A DNA stretch of 64,000 bases from assembly GCA_023431185.1 (NCBI GenBank), contig JAEYXS010000001.1, positions 37,193-101,192 of the forward strand. The letters are read 5' to 3'. This DNA is from Verrucomicrobiota bacterium (lineage in GTDB: Bacteria > Verrucomicrobiota > Verrucomicrobiia > Limisphaerales > JAEYXS01). A model generated the notes under the pieces. That model ran no database searches, was not told the origin of the DNA, and saw only the letters and a list, made by a program, of their open reading frames with translations. This document shows positions 46,171-54,545 of the stretch, one piece after another (the first letter of the stretch is position 1; each line of letters starts with the position of its first letter). Made by a program: the position numbers and the translations under genes.

Positions 46171-46719
46171 ATGCCCCTGAGCGACTCCATATCAGCCCTG
46201 CTGAACACGCCGGAACCGGCGAACCTCGGCCCCCATCCGCGTGGCGGCACCTTGTCCGTGCGCGACGTAAACGCACGGCTGGACGAAGCCTTTCGCGTAA
46301 GCAACGTCTACGCAGCCAGCCAGCAACTCATCCGGAGCGCCCTCCTCCTCTGGCACGATCATCTGGACGCCTCGCACACCATTTCCCAGGACCTGCACTC
46401 CAGCGATGGCAGTTTCCTCCACGGCATCATGCACCGCCGCGAACCGGACTACTTCAACGCCAAGTATTGGTTCCACCGCGTGGGCAATAACGCCAGCTAC
46501 CCGGAAATCGCCCAACGCGTCGGCGCCTTCCTCGATACCAAAGGTGCGACTGCGCTGAAGGCCGAACTCATCCCCGGCGGCCAATGGGATGCCGATGCCT
46601 TCGTGGACGCCTGCGAAGCCGCCTCGGGCCGTCGCGGCACCGAGGAACAACGCATCCTGCTGCGTGAAGTCCAACGGATTGAAACGACCGTCCTGATCGA
46701 GCGTTTCCTCGCTGCCTGA
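46171..46719 (+). CDS. Hypothetical soluble protein, 182 aa
   Basis: I do not recognise the family. No signal peptide or membrane segment. The body is rich in helices and has conspicuous His and aromatic residues in LLWHDHLDASHTISQDLHSS (about 65-84) and HGIMHRREPDYFNAKYWFHR (about 91-110), a pattern that could build a metal site, which is only inference. The start at 46171 was chosen over a start 60 codons upstream because the upstream stretch reads through the heptamer tract and looks non-coding. Followed after 20 bases by an AEC transporter gene, so a shared transcript is likely. Confidence 0.75.
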   Translation: MPLSDSISALLNTPEPANLGPHPRGGTLSVRDVNARLDEAFRVSNVYAASQQLIRSALLLWHDHLDASHTISQDLHSSDGSFLHGIMHRREPDYFNAKYWFHRVGNNASYPEIAQRVGAFLDTKGATALKAELIPGGQWDADAFVDACEAASGRRGTEEQRILLREVQRIETTVLIERFLAA

Positions 46720-46739
46720 ACGATGGCGGAAAAATTTCT

Positions 46740-47708
46740 GTGAACGAATTCCTTACCGTCATCAACGCCGTCCTGCCCGTCTTCACCGTGGCCGGTGCGG
46801 GCTTTGGCCTGCGCCGCCTCGAGTGGCTCACTGAGGAGGCCGATCAAAGCCTGCTCAAACTCCTCATCAACCTCCTCGTCCCCTGCCTCATCTTTGATTC
46901 TGTCCTCGGCAACAAGGCGCTGACCAACATCGGTACCGTCATCCTCGCCCCTGCTGTCGGCTTCGGCACGGTGGCCTTGGGCGTGGGCATCTGCTGGCTC
47001 CTGCGTGGCACGGCCGGCCTCACGGACAAGAGCCGCGATGGCACCTTCGCTTTCGTCACGGGCGTTTACAATTACGGCTACGTTCCCCTGCCCCTCGTCT
47101 ATCTGCTCTTCAAAGATTCACCGGACATGGTCGGCCTGCTGCTCGTGCATAACGTCGGCGTGGAGATTGCCATGTGGACGCTCGGCCTCATGCTCCTCAG
47201 TGGCGTCTCCATCAAGACCGGCTGGCGCAAACTCATCAACGCGCCCATCAGCATGATCCTCATCTCGCTCGTCCTGAATCTGCTGGGCGCGGAGAATTGG
47301 ATGCCCAAGTTCATCATCCAGACTGCGCACATGCTCGGTCAATGCGCCATCCCCATCGGCATCTTGCTCGTCGGCGCAACCATCGCGGATCAACTTCCGG
47401 AGTTTCACGCCGAGAAAGGCTGGCGCGTCATGGCCGCCTCCAGCTTCCTGCGGCTGGCGCTCTTGCCCGTGCTATTCGTGCTGCTGGCGGGCTTCCTCCC
47501 CTGCTCGCTAGAATTGAAACGCATCATAGTCATTCAGGGCGCGATGCCTGCCGCAGTGTTTCCCATCATCATGGCCCGCCACTACGGTGGCCATGCGCCC
47601 ACGGCTTTGCGAATCGTGATAGGCACTACTGTCCTAGGCCTGCTCACCATTCCCTTGTGGATCAAACTGGGGCTATGGTTCATCGAATACGTAGCCTCCA
47701 AAGCATAG
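46740..47708 (+). CDS. AEC family transporter (auxin efflux carrier-like), 322 aa
   Basis: About ten membrane helices with the two-half architecture of the AEC/BART family. Signature parts are LLKLLINLLVPCLIFDSVLG (about 38-57), FVTGVYNYGYVPLPLVYLLF (about 102-121) and VIQGAMPAAVFPIIMARHYG (about 261-280), matching the conserved proline breaks in helices of both halves. GTG start at 46740 with GGA upstream at 10 bases. It probably shares a transcript with the 182-residue gene upstream. Substrate (malate, malonate or other weak acids in characterised relatives) is unknown here. Confidence 0.88.
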   Translation: MNEFLTVINAVLPVFTVAGAGFGLRRLEWLTEEADQSLLKLLINLLVPCLIFDSVLGNKALTNIGTVILAPAVGFGTVALGVGICWLLRGTAGLTDKSRDGTFAFVTGVYNYGYVPLPLVYLLFKDSPDMVGLLLVHNVGVEIAMWTLGLMLLSGVSIKTGWRKLINAPISMILISLVLNLLGAENWMPKFIIQTAHMLGQCAIPIGILLVGATIADQLPEFHAEKGWRVMAASSFLRLALLPVLFVLLAGFLPCSLELKRIIVIQGAMPAAVFPIIMARHYGGHAPTALRIVIGTTVLGLLTIPLWIKLGLWFIEYVASKA

Positions 47709-47778
47709 CTGCGGAGGTCAGGAGGAAGAACCCCTCATGCTTAGCCGTGGACGTTAGTGCGCTTGCCCACTTGGTGGG

Positions 47779-47883
47779 CCGCGGCTGTGTCCTCCCCAAG
47801 AGAACCAGCCGCAGCGGTTAGAAAACACTTACACGGTGAAATATTTCAAGGCTGCTGCGGCTGGTCTATCGACACAGCCGCGG
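47779..47883. repeat. Nested long inverted repeat
   Basis: The outer arms CCGCGGCTGTGTC (47779-47791) and GACACAGCCGCGG (47871-47883) are a perfect 13-bp pair. Inner arms ACCAGCCGCAGC (47804-47815) and GCTGCGGCTGGT (47854-47865) are a perfect 12-bp pair. A 38-base AT-rich loop lies between. The whole can fold into a ~105-base hairpin. It sits between two convergent genes, so it could act in termination, but the arms look like an eroded mobile palindrome. Confidence 0.85.
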
Positions 47884-47892
47884 TCCAAAAAA

Positions 47893-49512
47893 TTACGCCT
47901 TCTTCGCCGCTTTTTTGGCAGCCTTGGCCGGGGCCTTCTTCGCTGCGGCAGCCTTCTTCACCGGAGCCGCCACCGTCTCGATCACAGGGGCTTTAATCTC
48001 CTTCTTCAACGCCGCCACGATACCCGCGATGGTGTGTTCCTTCGCTTCGATATCCGGCTTCAGCTTCAACGCCTCGATCGCCTTCGTCGTCTCTGGCCCG
48101 ATGGAGATCAGGCGCAATTGCGGGAACTTCTGTTTCAGCTTCGGCAGATCAAACCGCGCGTGGAAATTTTCCACCGTGGAACTGCTCGTGAACGTCACCC
48201 AGTCCGCACCGCCTTCCATGAGCTTCGCCGCCGCGCCGTTCGGGTCTTCTGTCTCCGGCACCGTCTTGTAGCACGCCACATCGTCGATGATCGCGCCCAT
48301 CTTGGTAAGCTCTGCGGGCAGTTCCGGATTCGCCACCTCGGCGCGCATCAGCAACATGCGCACGTTCTCCACATCCTGATATTCCTTGAACGTCTTGACG
48401 ATCTCGCGCGTCACGAACTTCTCCGGCATGAGGTCCACCTTGATGTGCAATTCCTTCAGCTTCGCCGCCGTGGCCGGACCGACCGCCAAGAAACGCGCCC
48501 CGCCGATGGAGCGGATGTCATCGAACACGCGGAAGAACGCGTTGAAAAATTCCGTCACGCCGTTCGGGCTCGTGAAGATGATCCACTCATACGAACCGAT
48601 CTCCAGCATCGCATCCGCCAGATCCGCCTTTTCATCCGGCGGCACGATCTTGATCGTCGGGATTTCCAGCACTTCCGCGCCCAGTTCCAGCAACTGGCTG
48701 GACAACTGGCTCGCCTGCTCGCGCGTGCGCGTCACTACGATGCGTTTGCCGAAGAACTGGCGTTTCTCGAACCAGTTCAATTTCTCGCGCAAACCCACCA
48801 CCCCGCCGATGACCGTCACCGCAGGCGCTTTGAAACCCTTTTCATCCACGATATCGGCAATGGTCTCCAACGTGCCTTGGATGGATTCCTGATTGCCGCG
48901 CGTTCCCCAGCGCACCATGGCCACGGGCGTTTCCTTGTCGGCACCCGCCTTCACCAGTTCGCTCGTGATCTGGCGGATACGCTCCACGCCCATCAGCACG
49001 ACTTTCGTGCCCTTGTCCGCCGCGAGATGTTTCCAATCCAGCGACGTCACTTCCTTAGTCGGATCCTCATGGCCCGTCAAAACCGTGAAGCTCGAGCAAT
49101 GCTCGCGATGCGTGATGGGAATGCCCGCGTAATTCGGCGCGGCCACGATGGAAGAGATGCCCGGCACCACCTCGAACGGCACCCCTTCCGCCTTCAATTC
49201 TTCCGCCTCTTCCCCGCCGCGACCGAAGAGATAGGGATCGCCGCCCTTGAGCCGCACCACCGTCTTCCCCTGCTTGGCCAGCTTAACGAGCAGTTGATTC
49301 ATCTCCTCCTGCGGGATGGCATGATCCTTCGCGCGCTTGCCGCCGTAGATGATCTCGGCCGAGGACGGCGCGAGCCGCAACAGGTCGGGATTCACCAGCG
49401 CGTCATACACCACCACATCCGCGCGCTTGAGCAGCTCCGCGCCACGCAACGTCAGGAGCCCGGCATCACCCGGACCCGCGCCAACCAAATAAACTGTGCC
49501 AATCGAACTCAT
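47893..49512 (-). CDS. cobA/hemD: Uroporphyrinogen-III methyltransferase / uroporphyrinogen-III synthase fusion, 539 aa
   Basis: The N-terminal SUMT domain (about 1-245) has VYLVGAGPGDAGLLTLRG, VVRLKGGDPYLFGRGGEEAE and VVPGISSIVAAPNYAGIPIT. The C-terminal HemD domain (about 260-510) has GKRIVVTRTREQASQLSSQL, WIIFTSPNGVTEFFNAF, FLAVGPATAAKL and VTFTSSSTVENF. The first makes precorrin-2 for siroheme or B12, the second closes the heme-pathway uroporphyrinogen ring. A Lys/Ala tail (about 513-539, AAAAKKAPAKAAKKAAKKA) of histone-H1 type is added at the end. Located last in the heme operon, 48 bases after hemC. Fusions of this kind are known in several phyla. Confidence 0.93.
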   Translation of the reverse strand: MSSIGTVYLVGAGPGDAGLLTLRGAELLKRADVVVYDALVNPDLLRLAPSSAEIIYGGKRAKDHAIPQEEMNQLLVKLAKQGKTVVRLKGGDPYLFGRGGEEAEELKAEGVPFEVVPGISSIVAAPNYAGIPITHREHCSSFTVLTGHEDPTKEVTSLDWKHLAADKGTKVVLMGVERIRQITSELVKAGADKETPVAMVRWGTRGNQESIQGTLETIADIVDEKGFKAPAVTVIGGVVGLREKLNWFEKRQFFGKRIVVTRTREQASQLSSQLLELGAEVLEIPTIKIVPPDEKADLADAMLEIGSYEWIIFTSPNGVTEFFNAFFRVFDDIRSIGGARFLAVGPATAAKLKELHIKVDLMPEKFVTREIVKTFKEYQDVENVRMLLMRAEVANPELPAELTKMGAIIDDVACYKTVPETEDPNGAAAKLMEGGADWVTFTSSSTVENFHARFDLPKLKQKFPQLRLISIGPETTKAIEALKLKPDIEAKEHTIAGIVAALKKEIKAPVIETVAAPVKKAAAAKKAPAKAAKKAAKKA

Positions 49513-49560
49513 GGGACCGAGGACTCTAGGGGGGAAAAATGTTCACCGCAAGCCACACTG

Positions 49561-50517
49561 TCAGTCTTTCAACGCCAAAGCCATCCGCTGGCCCAAAGAC
49601 TCTGCGTGGCTTGTTTTATCAGCCAGTTCATCGCTCTGGGCCGGACCGTCACGGAAGGAAATCGCGCTCAGTTTCAGAGCATCTCCATCAATGCGACCAT
49701 AAGCCCCCACCGGGCTGTGGCAACCACCGCCCATCGCCCGCAGGAAAGAGCGTTCTGCCGTGATGGCATACCACGTGGGTAGATGATTGAGCGCGGCGCA
49801 GACCTTCTGCAAACGTGGGTCGTTCTGGCGGATCTCCAAGCCGATGGCCGCCTGACCCACGCACGGCAGCATCTCTGCCAGCGAGAGGTGACGGGCACGC
49901 AAGCCATTGGGCACTTCCTTGCCTTCCAAGCGGCCGTCCGGATGCACTTTGAAGCCGAGCCGGTTCATGCCAGCGGCGGCCAGCACGGTGGCGGCCAGTT
50001 CCGGGTTCTCCGCGAGCTTCCGCAAGCGCGTGCCTACATTGCCGCGGATCTCCACGATGCGCAGGTCCGGCCGGTGATGCAGCAACTGCGCCTTGCGCCG
50101 TGTGCTGCTGGTGGCCACCGTCATGCCGGTCGGCACTTCGGGGATCATGGCTTCCTTGCCGCCCGCGAGGCTCGGTTTGAAGACCATCACATCCCGCACA
50201 TCTTCACGCTGCGTCACCGCGCCGAGTTCCAATCCCTCGGGCAATTCCGTGGGCAGATCTTTCAGGCTGTGCACGGCCAAGTCCGCTTCGCCATTCAACA
50301 GTGCGACCTCGAGTTCCTTGGTGAACAAGCCCTTGGGCAGGGACGCATCGGGATTCGCCATGGATGCGGTCTGCAACTTGTCGCCGGTGGTCTTGATGAT
50401 GTTGATCTGGAAAGATTCCGCTGGAAACGCCGCCCGGCAAAGGCCCTGGATCTGATAGGCCTGCGCCAGTGCCAAGGCACTCCCCCGAGTGGCGATGATG
50501 AAAGGTTTGGAAGACAT
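49561..50517 (-). CDS. hemC: Porphobilinogen deaminase HemC, 318 aa
   Basis: Polymerises four porphobilinogens into hydroxymethylbilane. Motifs seen are ATRGSALALAQAYQI, KTTGDKL, FTKELEVALLNGEADLAVHS with LKDLPTELPEGL, and the dipyrromethane-attaching Cys266 in AMGGGCHSPVGA. Catalytic D85-region (NGEADLAVHSLKD) is present. Full length. ATG at 50517 has no clear RBS; the leader is the palindromic repeat at 50524-50668. The heme operon order here is ccsA-like, hemA, hemC, cobA/hemD on the minus strand. Confidence 0.97.
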   Translation of the reverse strand: MSSKPFIIATRGSALALAQAYQIQGLCRAAFPAESFQINIIKTTGDKLQTASMANPDASLPKGLFTKELEVALLNGEADLAVHSLKDLPTELPEGLELGAVTQREDVRDVMVFKPSLAGGKEAMIPEVPTGMTVATSSTRRKAQLLHHRPDLRIVEIRGNVGTRLRKLAENPELAATVLAAAGMNRLGFKVHPDGRLEGKEVPNGLRARHLSLAEMLPCVGQAAIGLEIRQNDPRLQKVCAALNHLPTWYAITAERSFLRAMGGGCHSPVGAYGRIDGDALKLSAISFRDGPAQSDELADKTSHAESLGQRMALALKD

Positions 50518-50523
50518 TTTTAT

Positions 50524-50668
50524 TTAACCACAGATGGACACAGATAAACACAGATGCAAACCAGCAGAAGACACGAATTTCACTGATTTACACGAATTTG
50601 CAGGCGTCGAATCCGCGAGAATTCGTGTCCTCCCCAATCTGCGTGTATCTGTGTCCATCTGTGGTTAA
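50524..50668. repeat. Palindromic MITE-like element between hemA and hemC
   Basis: The left arm (50524-50555) starts TTAACCACAGATGGACACAG; the right arm (50637-50668) is its near-perfect inverse over about 30 bases. The interior has a second, weaker inverted pair (ACACGAATTT/GAATTCGTGT). About 145 bases in all. Its end provides the T of TTAACC that forms the hemA stop codon. A related half-copy lies near 9333-9365. Confidence 0.9.
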
Positions 50669-51726
50669 GAACTCGTATCGTGCCCGAAGGAGAAGCTGCC
50701 TAATCCCTGTTCGCGTGGACCGCTCTGCAACAGTTCCTTCGCCTTCTCTTTGATGATGGCCTCGCACTTGACGATCTCCTCGCGCCGCTGCTTCAGGTAG
50801 TCCTCGGCGATGGCCTGCAGGTCATCAATGTTATAAAGGTAAACGTTCTCGAGAAAATTCACCTCGGGCTCGATGTCGCGCGGCACGGCGATATCGATCA
50901 GCAACAGCGGGCGGTTGTGGCGCAGGGCCATCAATGGCTCCAGCTTCTTGCGATCCAGCACGTAGTGCGGCGCGGACGTGCTGCTGATAACGATGTCCAC
51001 ATTCGCGAACTCGCTCGCCCAATCATCGAAATGCACGGCACGTCCGTTCAATTCTTTCGCCAATGCCTCAGCCCGATCGTAGGAACGGTTGGAGACGATC
51101 ACGCTCTTCGCGCCACGGCTCAGGAGTGAACGCGCGGTCTTTTCGCTGGTGTCACCGGCACCGATGACCATGACGTTGCGGTCGCTTAAGGTCTCAAAAA
51201 TCTTCTCCGCCAACTCCACCGCCGCCGAGCCCACGGACACGCTGCCGCGCTGGATGTTCGTGTGCGTGCGGATGTGCTTGGCCACGTTGAAAGCCTTCTG
51301 GAAAATCTTGTTCAGCCGCCCGCCTGTCTGCTTGTTCTGGAGCGCGATGTCGTAAGCCTTCTTGAGCTGGCCGAGGATCTCCGTCTCGCCGAGCAGCATG
51401 GAATCGAGGCCGCTGGCCACCTTGAACAAATGCTCCAGACTCTGGGGTTCACCCAAGGCATACACTTCCTCGTTCAGTTCACCCTCGAACTGGCGATGCG
51501 TTCGCAGGAACTCTTTCAGCGCCTTGAAGGATTCCTTCTCCTCCTGGTTCGTGACCGCATAAAGCTCCACGCGATTGCAGGTGGAGAGGATGACCGCCTC
51601 GCTGGCCAGACCGGCATCGCGCAACTGCTGGAGCGCCTCGGGAATCACCGCTTCAGGAAAAGCGAAGCGCTCCCGCAGTTCCACCTGCGAGGTATGATGA
51701 TTGAGGCCTATGACGACGACGCTCAT
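50665..51726 (-). CDS. hemA: Glutamyl-tRNA reductase HemA, 353 aa (short C-terminus)
   Basis: First step of the C5 tetrapyrrole pathway; reduces glutamyl-tRNA to glutamate-1-semialdehyde. The catalytic cysteine is C50 (STCNRVELYA). The catalytic domain shows GLDSMLLGETEILGQLKKAY, and the NADPH-binding domain begins NVMVIGAGDTSEKTARSLLS and continues with PRDIEPEV. The dimerisation domain at the end is unusually short: usual GluTRs have about 420 residues, here 353, ending GLGSFSFGHDTSS. The stop codon is formed by the palindrome that follows. Its ATG overlaps the stop of the ccsA-like gene by 4 bases. Truncation or lineage feature is not decidable here. Confidence 0.93.
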   Translation of the reverse strand: MSVVVIGLNHHTSQVELRERFAFPEAVIPEALQQLRDAGLASEAVILSTCNRVELYAVTNQEEKESFKALKEFLRTHRQFEGELNEEVYALGEPQSLEHLFKVASGLDSMLLGETEILGQLKKAYDIALQNKQTGGRLNKIFQKAFNVAKHIRTHTNIQRGSVSVGSAAVELAEKIFETLSDRNVMVIGAGDTSEKTARSLLSRGAKSVIVSNRSYDRAEALAKELNGRAVHFDDWASEFANVDIVISSTSAPHYVLDRKKLEPLMALRHNRPLLLIDIAVPRDIEPEVNFLENVYLYNIDDLQAIAEDYLKQRREEIVKCEAIIKEKAKELLQSGPREQGLGSFSFGHDTSS

Positions 51727-52544
51727 GGATTATGTATGGGCGAGAGCAGGTTCGTGCCCCAGAACGTCAGCAGCACAAACGCGAATCCCGCCACCGCGCC
51801 CCAGGCAAACTTCCGCCCGCCCTGCTCCAACCGCCAACGCATCAACATCAAGCCCAGATACATGGCCCAGACGAGGAAGGACCAGATGACCTTGGGATCG
51901 TTTGACCAGTAGGAGCCTTGGGTCTGCTTCAGGTAGGACATGCTGATGAGCAAGGCCAACGTCAGCAGGCAGAAGCCCGTGAGTAGCAGCCGCCAGGTAA
52001 CCACTTCCAGACGCTGGATGGGGGGCAGCAGCGAGAAGATGGCGCGCGCCTTGTGGAATTTCAGGTCGTGTTCCTGCGTGAGATACATCAAGCCCGCGCC
52101 GGAACTCAGGCCAAAGGCCGCATAAGCCAGCGCGAACAAGGCGGCGTGCAGACTGTTCTGCCAGCCGGGCACGAAGAATTCGGGATTCGGCCCATGATGC
52201 TTGTCCAAGGCGGGCATCATGGCAAAGACACCGACACAGAACAGCACGGGCGAAAGGAAGGCGCCAAGAAAGCGGAACCGGGACCACATGCCGATGATCA
52301 GGTAAGCCGCCACCATGGTCCAGATGATGAAGGCGGTGGCCTCGTAGAGATTCGTGACCGGGCAGCGGGAAAAGCTGAAGCCGCGCTGCATCAGGGAGAC
52401 GGTGTGCCCGGCGAAGGCGGCCAGCAGCAAAAAGTAATTCACCCGGTTATCCTCGCGGAAACCCTTCCGCCAGAGGAACACCGAGTAAATCATGCTGATG
52501 CCGTAAAGCAGCACAGCGATCTGGAACCAGTTACGATCGGTCAC
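51723..52544 (-). CDS. ccsA: CcsA/HemX-like cytochrome c assembly protein, 273 aa
   Basis: Integral membrane protein with about eight hydrophobic segments. Parts of the family pattern are NLYEATAFIIWTMVAAYLII (about 65-84), the heme-handling region with HHGPNPEFFV (about 115-124), NSLHAALFALAYAAFGLSSG (about 130-149) and GSYWSNDPKVIWSFLVWAMY (about 211-230, the conserved WW-like GSYW...DPK segment). CcsA and HemX types are close relatives; the position directly before hemA, overlapping by 4 bases, is typical of HemX. Start is a GTG at 52544. It would help heme transfer or cytochrome c assembly at the inner membrane. Confidence 0.85.
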   Translation of the reverse strand: MTDRNWFQIAVLLYGISMIYSVFLWRKGFREDNRVNYFLLLAAFAGHTVSLMQRGFSFSRCPVTNLYEATAFIIWTMVAAYLIIGMWSRFRFLGAFLSPVLFCVGVFAMMPALDKHHGPNPEFFVPGWQNSLHAALFALAYAAFGLSSGAGLMYLTQEHDLKFHKARAIFSLLPPIQRLEVVTWRLLLTGFCLLTLALLISMSYLKQTQGSYWSNDPKVIWSFLVWAMYLGLMLMRWRLEQGGRKFAWGAVAGFAFVLLTFWGTNLLSPIHNP

Positions 52545-52761
52545 AACGTGGCTTCAACTTAATGGAGGTCCGGGTCTGCGCAAGCCGCAAAACCCCGCTG
52601 GCTGGACGGATTTGGCCATTCGAGGCACATTTTCTGGCTTGAGCAGGTCGAAATCGCTTCTCGCCGCCCCAATTCACGGCCATATTGGGCGCTCAGCTGG
52701 CAGCATCACCCTGATGGAGGGCTGCCTGAAAACTTAGGTCAACGCAGAAGCAGAATCCGAA

Positions 52762-54456
52762 ATGAGTTCAGATAATCGCGTAGAACAGGAACGGCAGATG
52801 TTGCAGGACGCCCAAGCCAAGGGCGGCAAGGCCGTTTGGAAAACATATCTTAAACTCTCCGGACCTGGCTGGTTGCAGAGCGCGATCACCCTGGGCGGCG
52901 GCTCGCTGGCCGGCTCCCTTTATCTGGGTGTCATCGGCGGTTACCAGTTCATGTGGCTGCAACCGTTGATGATGGTGCTGGGCATCGTCATGCTTTCCTG
53001 CATCGCCTATGTGACCCTTTCCACCGGGGAGAAGCCCTTCCGCTCGATCAACACGCATATCAACCCGGTCTTGGGCTGGGGCTGGTTGATCGCCGCGATG
53101 ATGGCGAATCTGGTGTGGGCGATGCCGCAGTTCTCCTTGGGCACAGCGGCCTTGCAGCAGAACTTGGGCCTGTTCACCGGGCCGGAAGGCTCGTTTATGG
53201 GCAAGAACGGCACGTACGTGGCGGCGGGGTTTCTCTTCCTCATCTCCGCCGTGGTGATCTGGTGCTATGATGCCGGTGGCATGGGGGTGAAGATTTTTGA
53301 CTGGGTGTTGAAAATCATGGTGGCGGTGGTGGTCCTGTCGTTCTTCGGGGTCGTTGGAGCCATGACGTTCAGCCAGGAGGGGCTGCCGTGGGGTGACATT
53401 TTGAAGAATTTCATCCCGAACCTCTCGCTCCTGCGCGAGCCGGCCGAGGGGTTGAAGCCCTATATCGCGGCTTCCGGCAATCCGGATTACTGGTCGGGCA
53501 TGATTCTCTCCACGCAGCGGGATAACATGATCACGGCGGCGGCGACGGCGGTGGGCATCAACATGACCTTTCTGCTGCCCTACTCCATGCTGAAGCGCGG
53601 CTGGGACAAGAATTTCCGCGGATTGGCCACGTTTGACCTGTCCACCGGCCTGTTCGTTCCCTTCCTGCTGGCCACTTCCTGCGTGGTGATCGCCGCCGCC
53701 TCCCAGTTCCACGGGAAGTATGATGCCGGTCTGCTCGGGGAAGGCGAAGTAACACCGATCACGAAGCAGTTGCAGGGCGGGTATGAAGGTCTGCTGAAAA
53801 AGAGGCTGGCGGAAGAACCGGGCTTCGATGTCGCCAAGGCCACGAAGGAAGAGTTTGCGGCCAAGGTGGCGGCCCTGCCACTCGCGGACCGTCAATTGGC
53901 GGCGATGCTGGTGCCACGTGATGCCAATTCGCTGGCCGGTTCACTGGAACGTCTGACCGGCAAGGGCGTGGCCCAAGGCGTATTCGGCATCGGGGTGCTG
54001 GGCATGGCGGTGTCCACCATCATCATTTTGATGCTCATCAACGGCTTCACGCTGTGCGAGGCCCTCGGCGTGGAGCCCAAGGGGATGATGCACCGGGTGG
54101 GTTCCATGCTGCCAGGCATCACGGGGTCGCTCGGGTTCCTCCTGTTATGGGGGGATGCCAACGCCCGCTTCTGGCTGGCGGTGCCCACGAGCATCTTCGG
54201 CATGGTGCTACTGCCCATCGCTTACATCACGTTCTTCCTGATGATGAACAGCAAGTCCCTGCTGAAGGACAGCCTGCCCACGGGGCGCAAGCGTGTGGCC
54301 TTGAATGCAGCGATGCTGGTGGCCATCACGGCGGCGGCGACGGGGTCGCTTTACGCCATCTACTCGAAGACCGGGATGAAGGGTATGATCGGGCTGGGGG
54401 CCTTCATCGCCCTGGTGATTGTCGTCCACTTTGTGCGGAAGAAGCCGGTGGGCTGA
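52762..54456 (+). CDS. Nramp-like divalent-metal transporter relative, 564 aa
   Basis: About eleven membrane helices with the LeuT-fold layout of Nramp proteins, starting with SGPGWLQSAITLGGGSLAGS (about 33-52). In classical Nramps the first helix carries DPGN; here the matching position reads GGGS. The usual helix 6 MPH motif is replaced by LPYSML (about 271-276) after GINMTF. So metal ligands expected for Mn/Fe transport are lost and the substrate may differ, such as Mg or another ion. An unusual soluble insert (about 312-400, AAKVAALPLADRQLAAMLVP) separates later helices. Followed by a strong terminator at 54488. Confidence 0.7.
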   Translation: MSSDNRVEQERQMLQDAQAKGGKAVWKTYLKLSGPGWLQSAITLGGGSLAGSLYLGVIGGYQFMWLQPLMMVLGIVMLSCIAYVTLSTGEKPFRSINTHINPVLGWGWLIAAMMANLVWAMPQFSLGTAALQQNLGLFTGPEGSFMGKNGTYVAAGFLFLISAVVIWCYDAGGMGVKIFDWVLKIMVAVVVLSFFGVVGAMTFSQEGLPWGDILKNFIPNLSLLREPAEGLKPYIAASGNPDYWSGMILSTQRDNMITAAATAVGINMTFLLPYSMLKRGWDKNFRGLATFDLSTGLFVPFLLATSCVVIAAASQFHGKYDAGLLGEGEVTPITKQLQGGYEGLLKKRLAEEPGFDVAKATKEEFAAKVAALPLADRQLAAMLVPRDANSLAGSLERLTGKGVAQGVFGIGVLGMAVSTIIILMLINGFTLCEALGVEPKGMMHRVGSMLPGITGSLGFLLLWGDANARFWLAVPTSIFGMVLLPIAYITFFLMMNSKSLLKDSLPTGRKRVALNAAMLVAITAAATGSLYAIYSKTGMKGMIGLGAFIALVIVVHFVRKKPVG

Positions 54457-54487
54457 TGAACGGGACAGGCAAGAAACTTAGGTAAAG

Positions 54488-54522
54488 ACAAACGCCGCGC
54501 ATCTCTGCGCGGCGTTTGTTTT
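54488..54522. terminator. Terminator between convergent transporter genes
   Basis: ACAAACGCCGCGC atctct GCGCGGCGTTTGT is a 13-bp perfect stem followed by TTT on the plus strand. It sits 31 bases past the Nramp-like gene and 23 bases before the convergent MFS gene's stop. Confidence 0.92.
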
Positions 54523-54545
54523 GGAACGGTCGAACCCGAGCCGGT

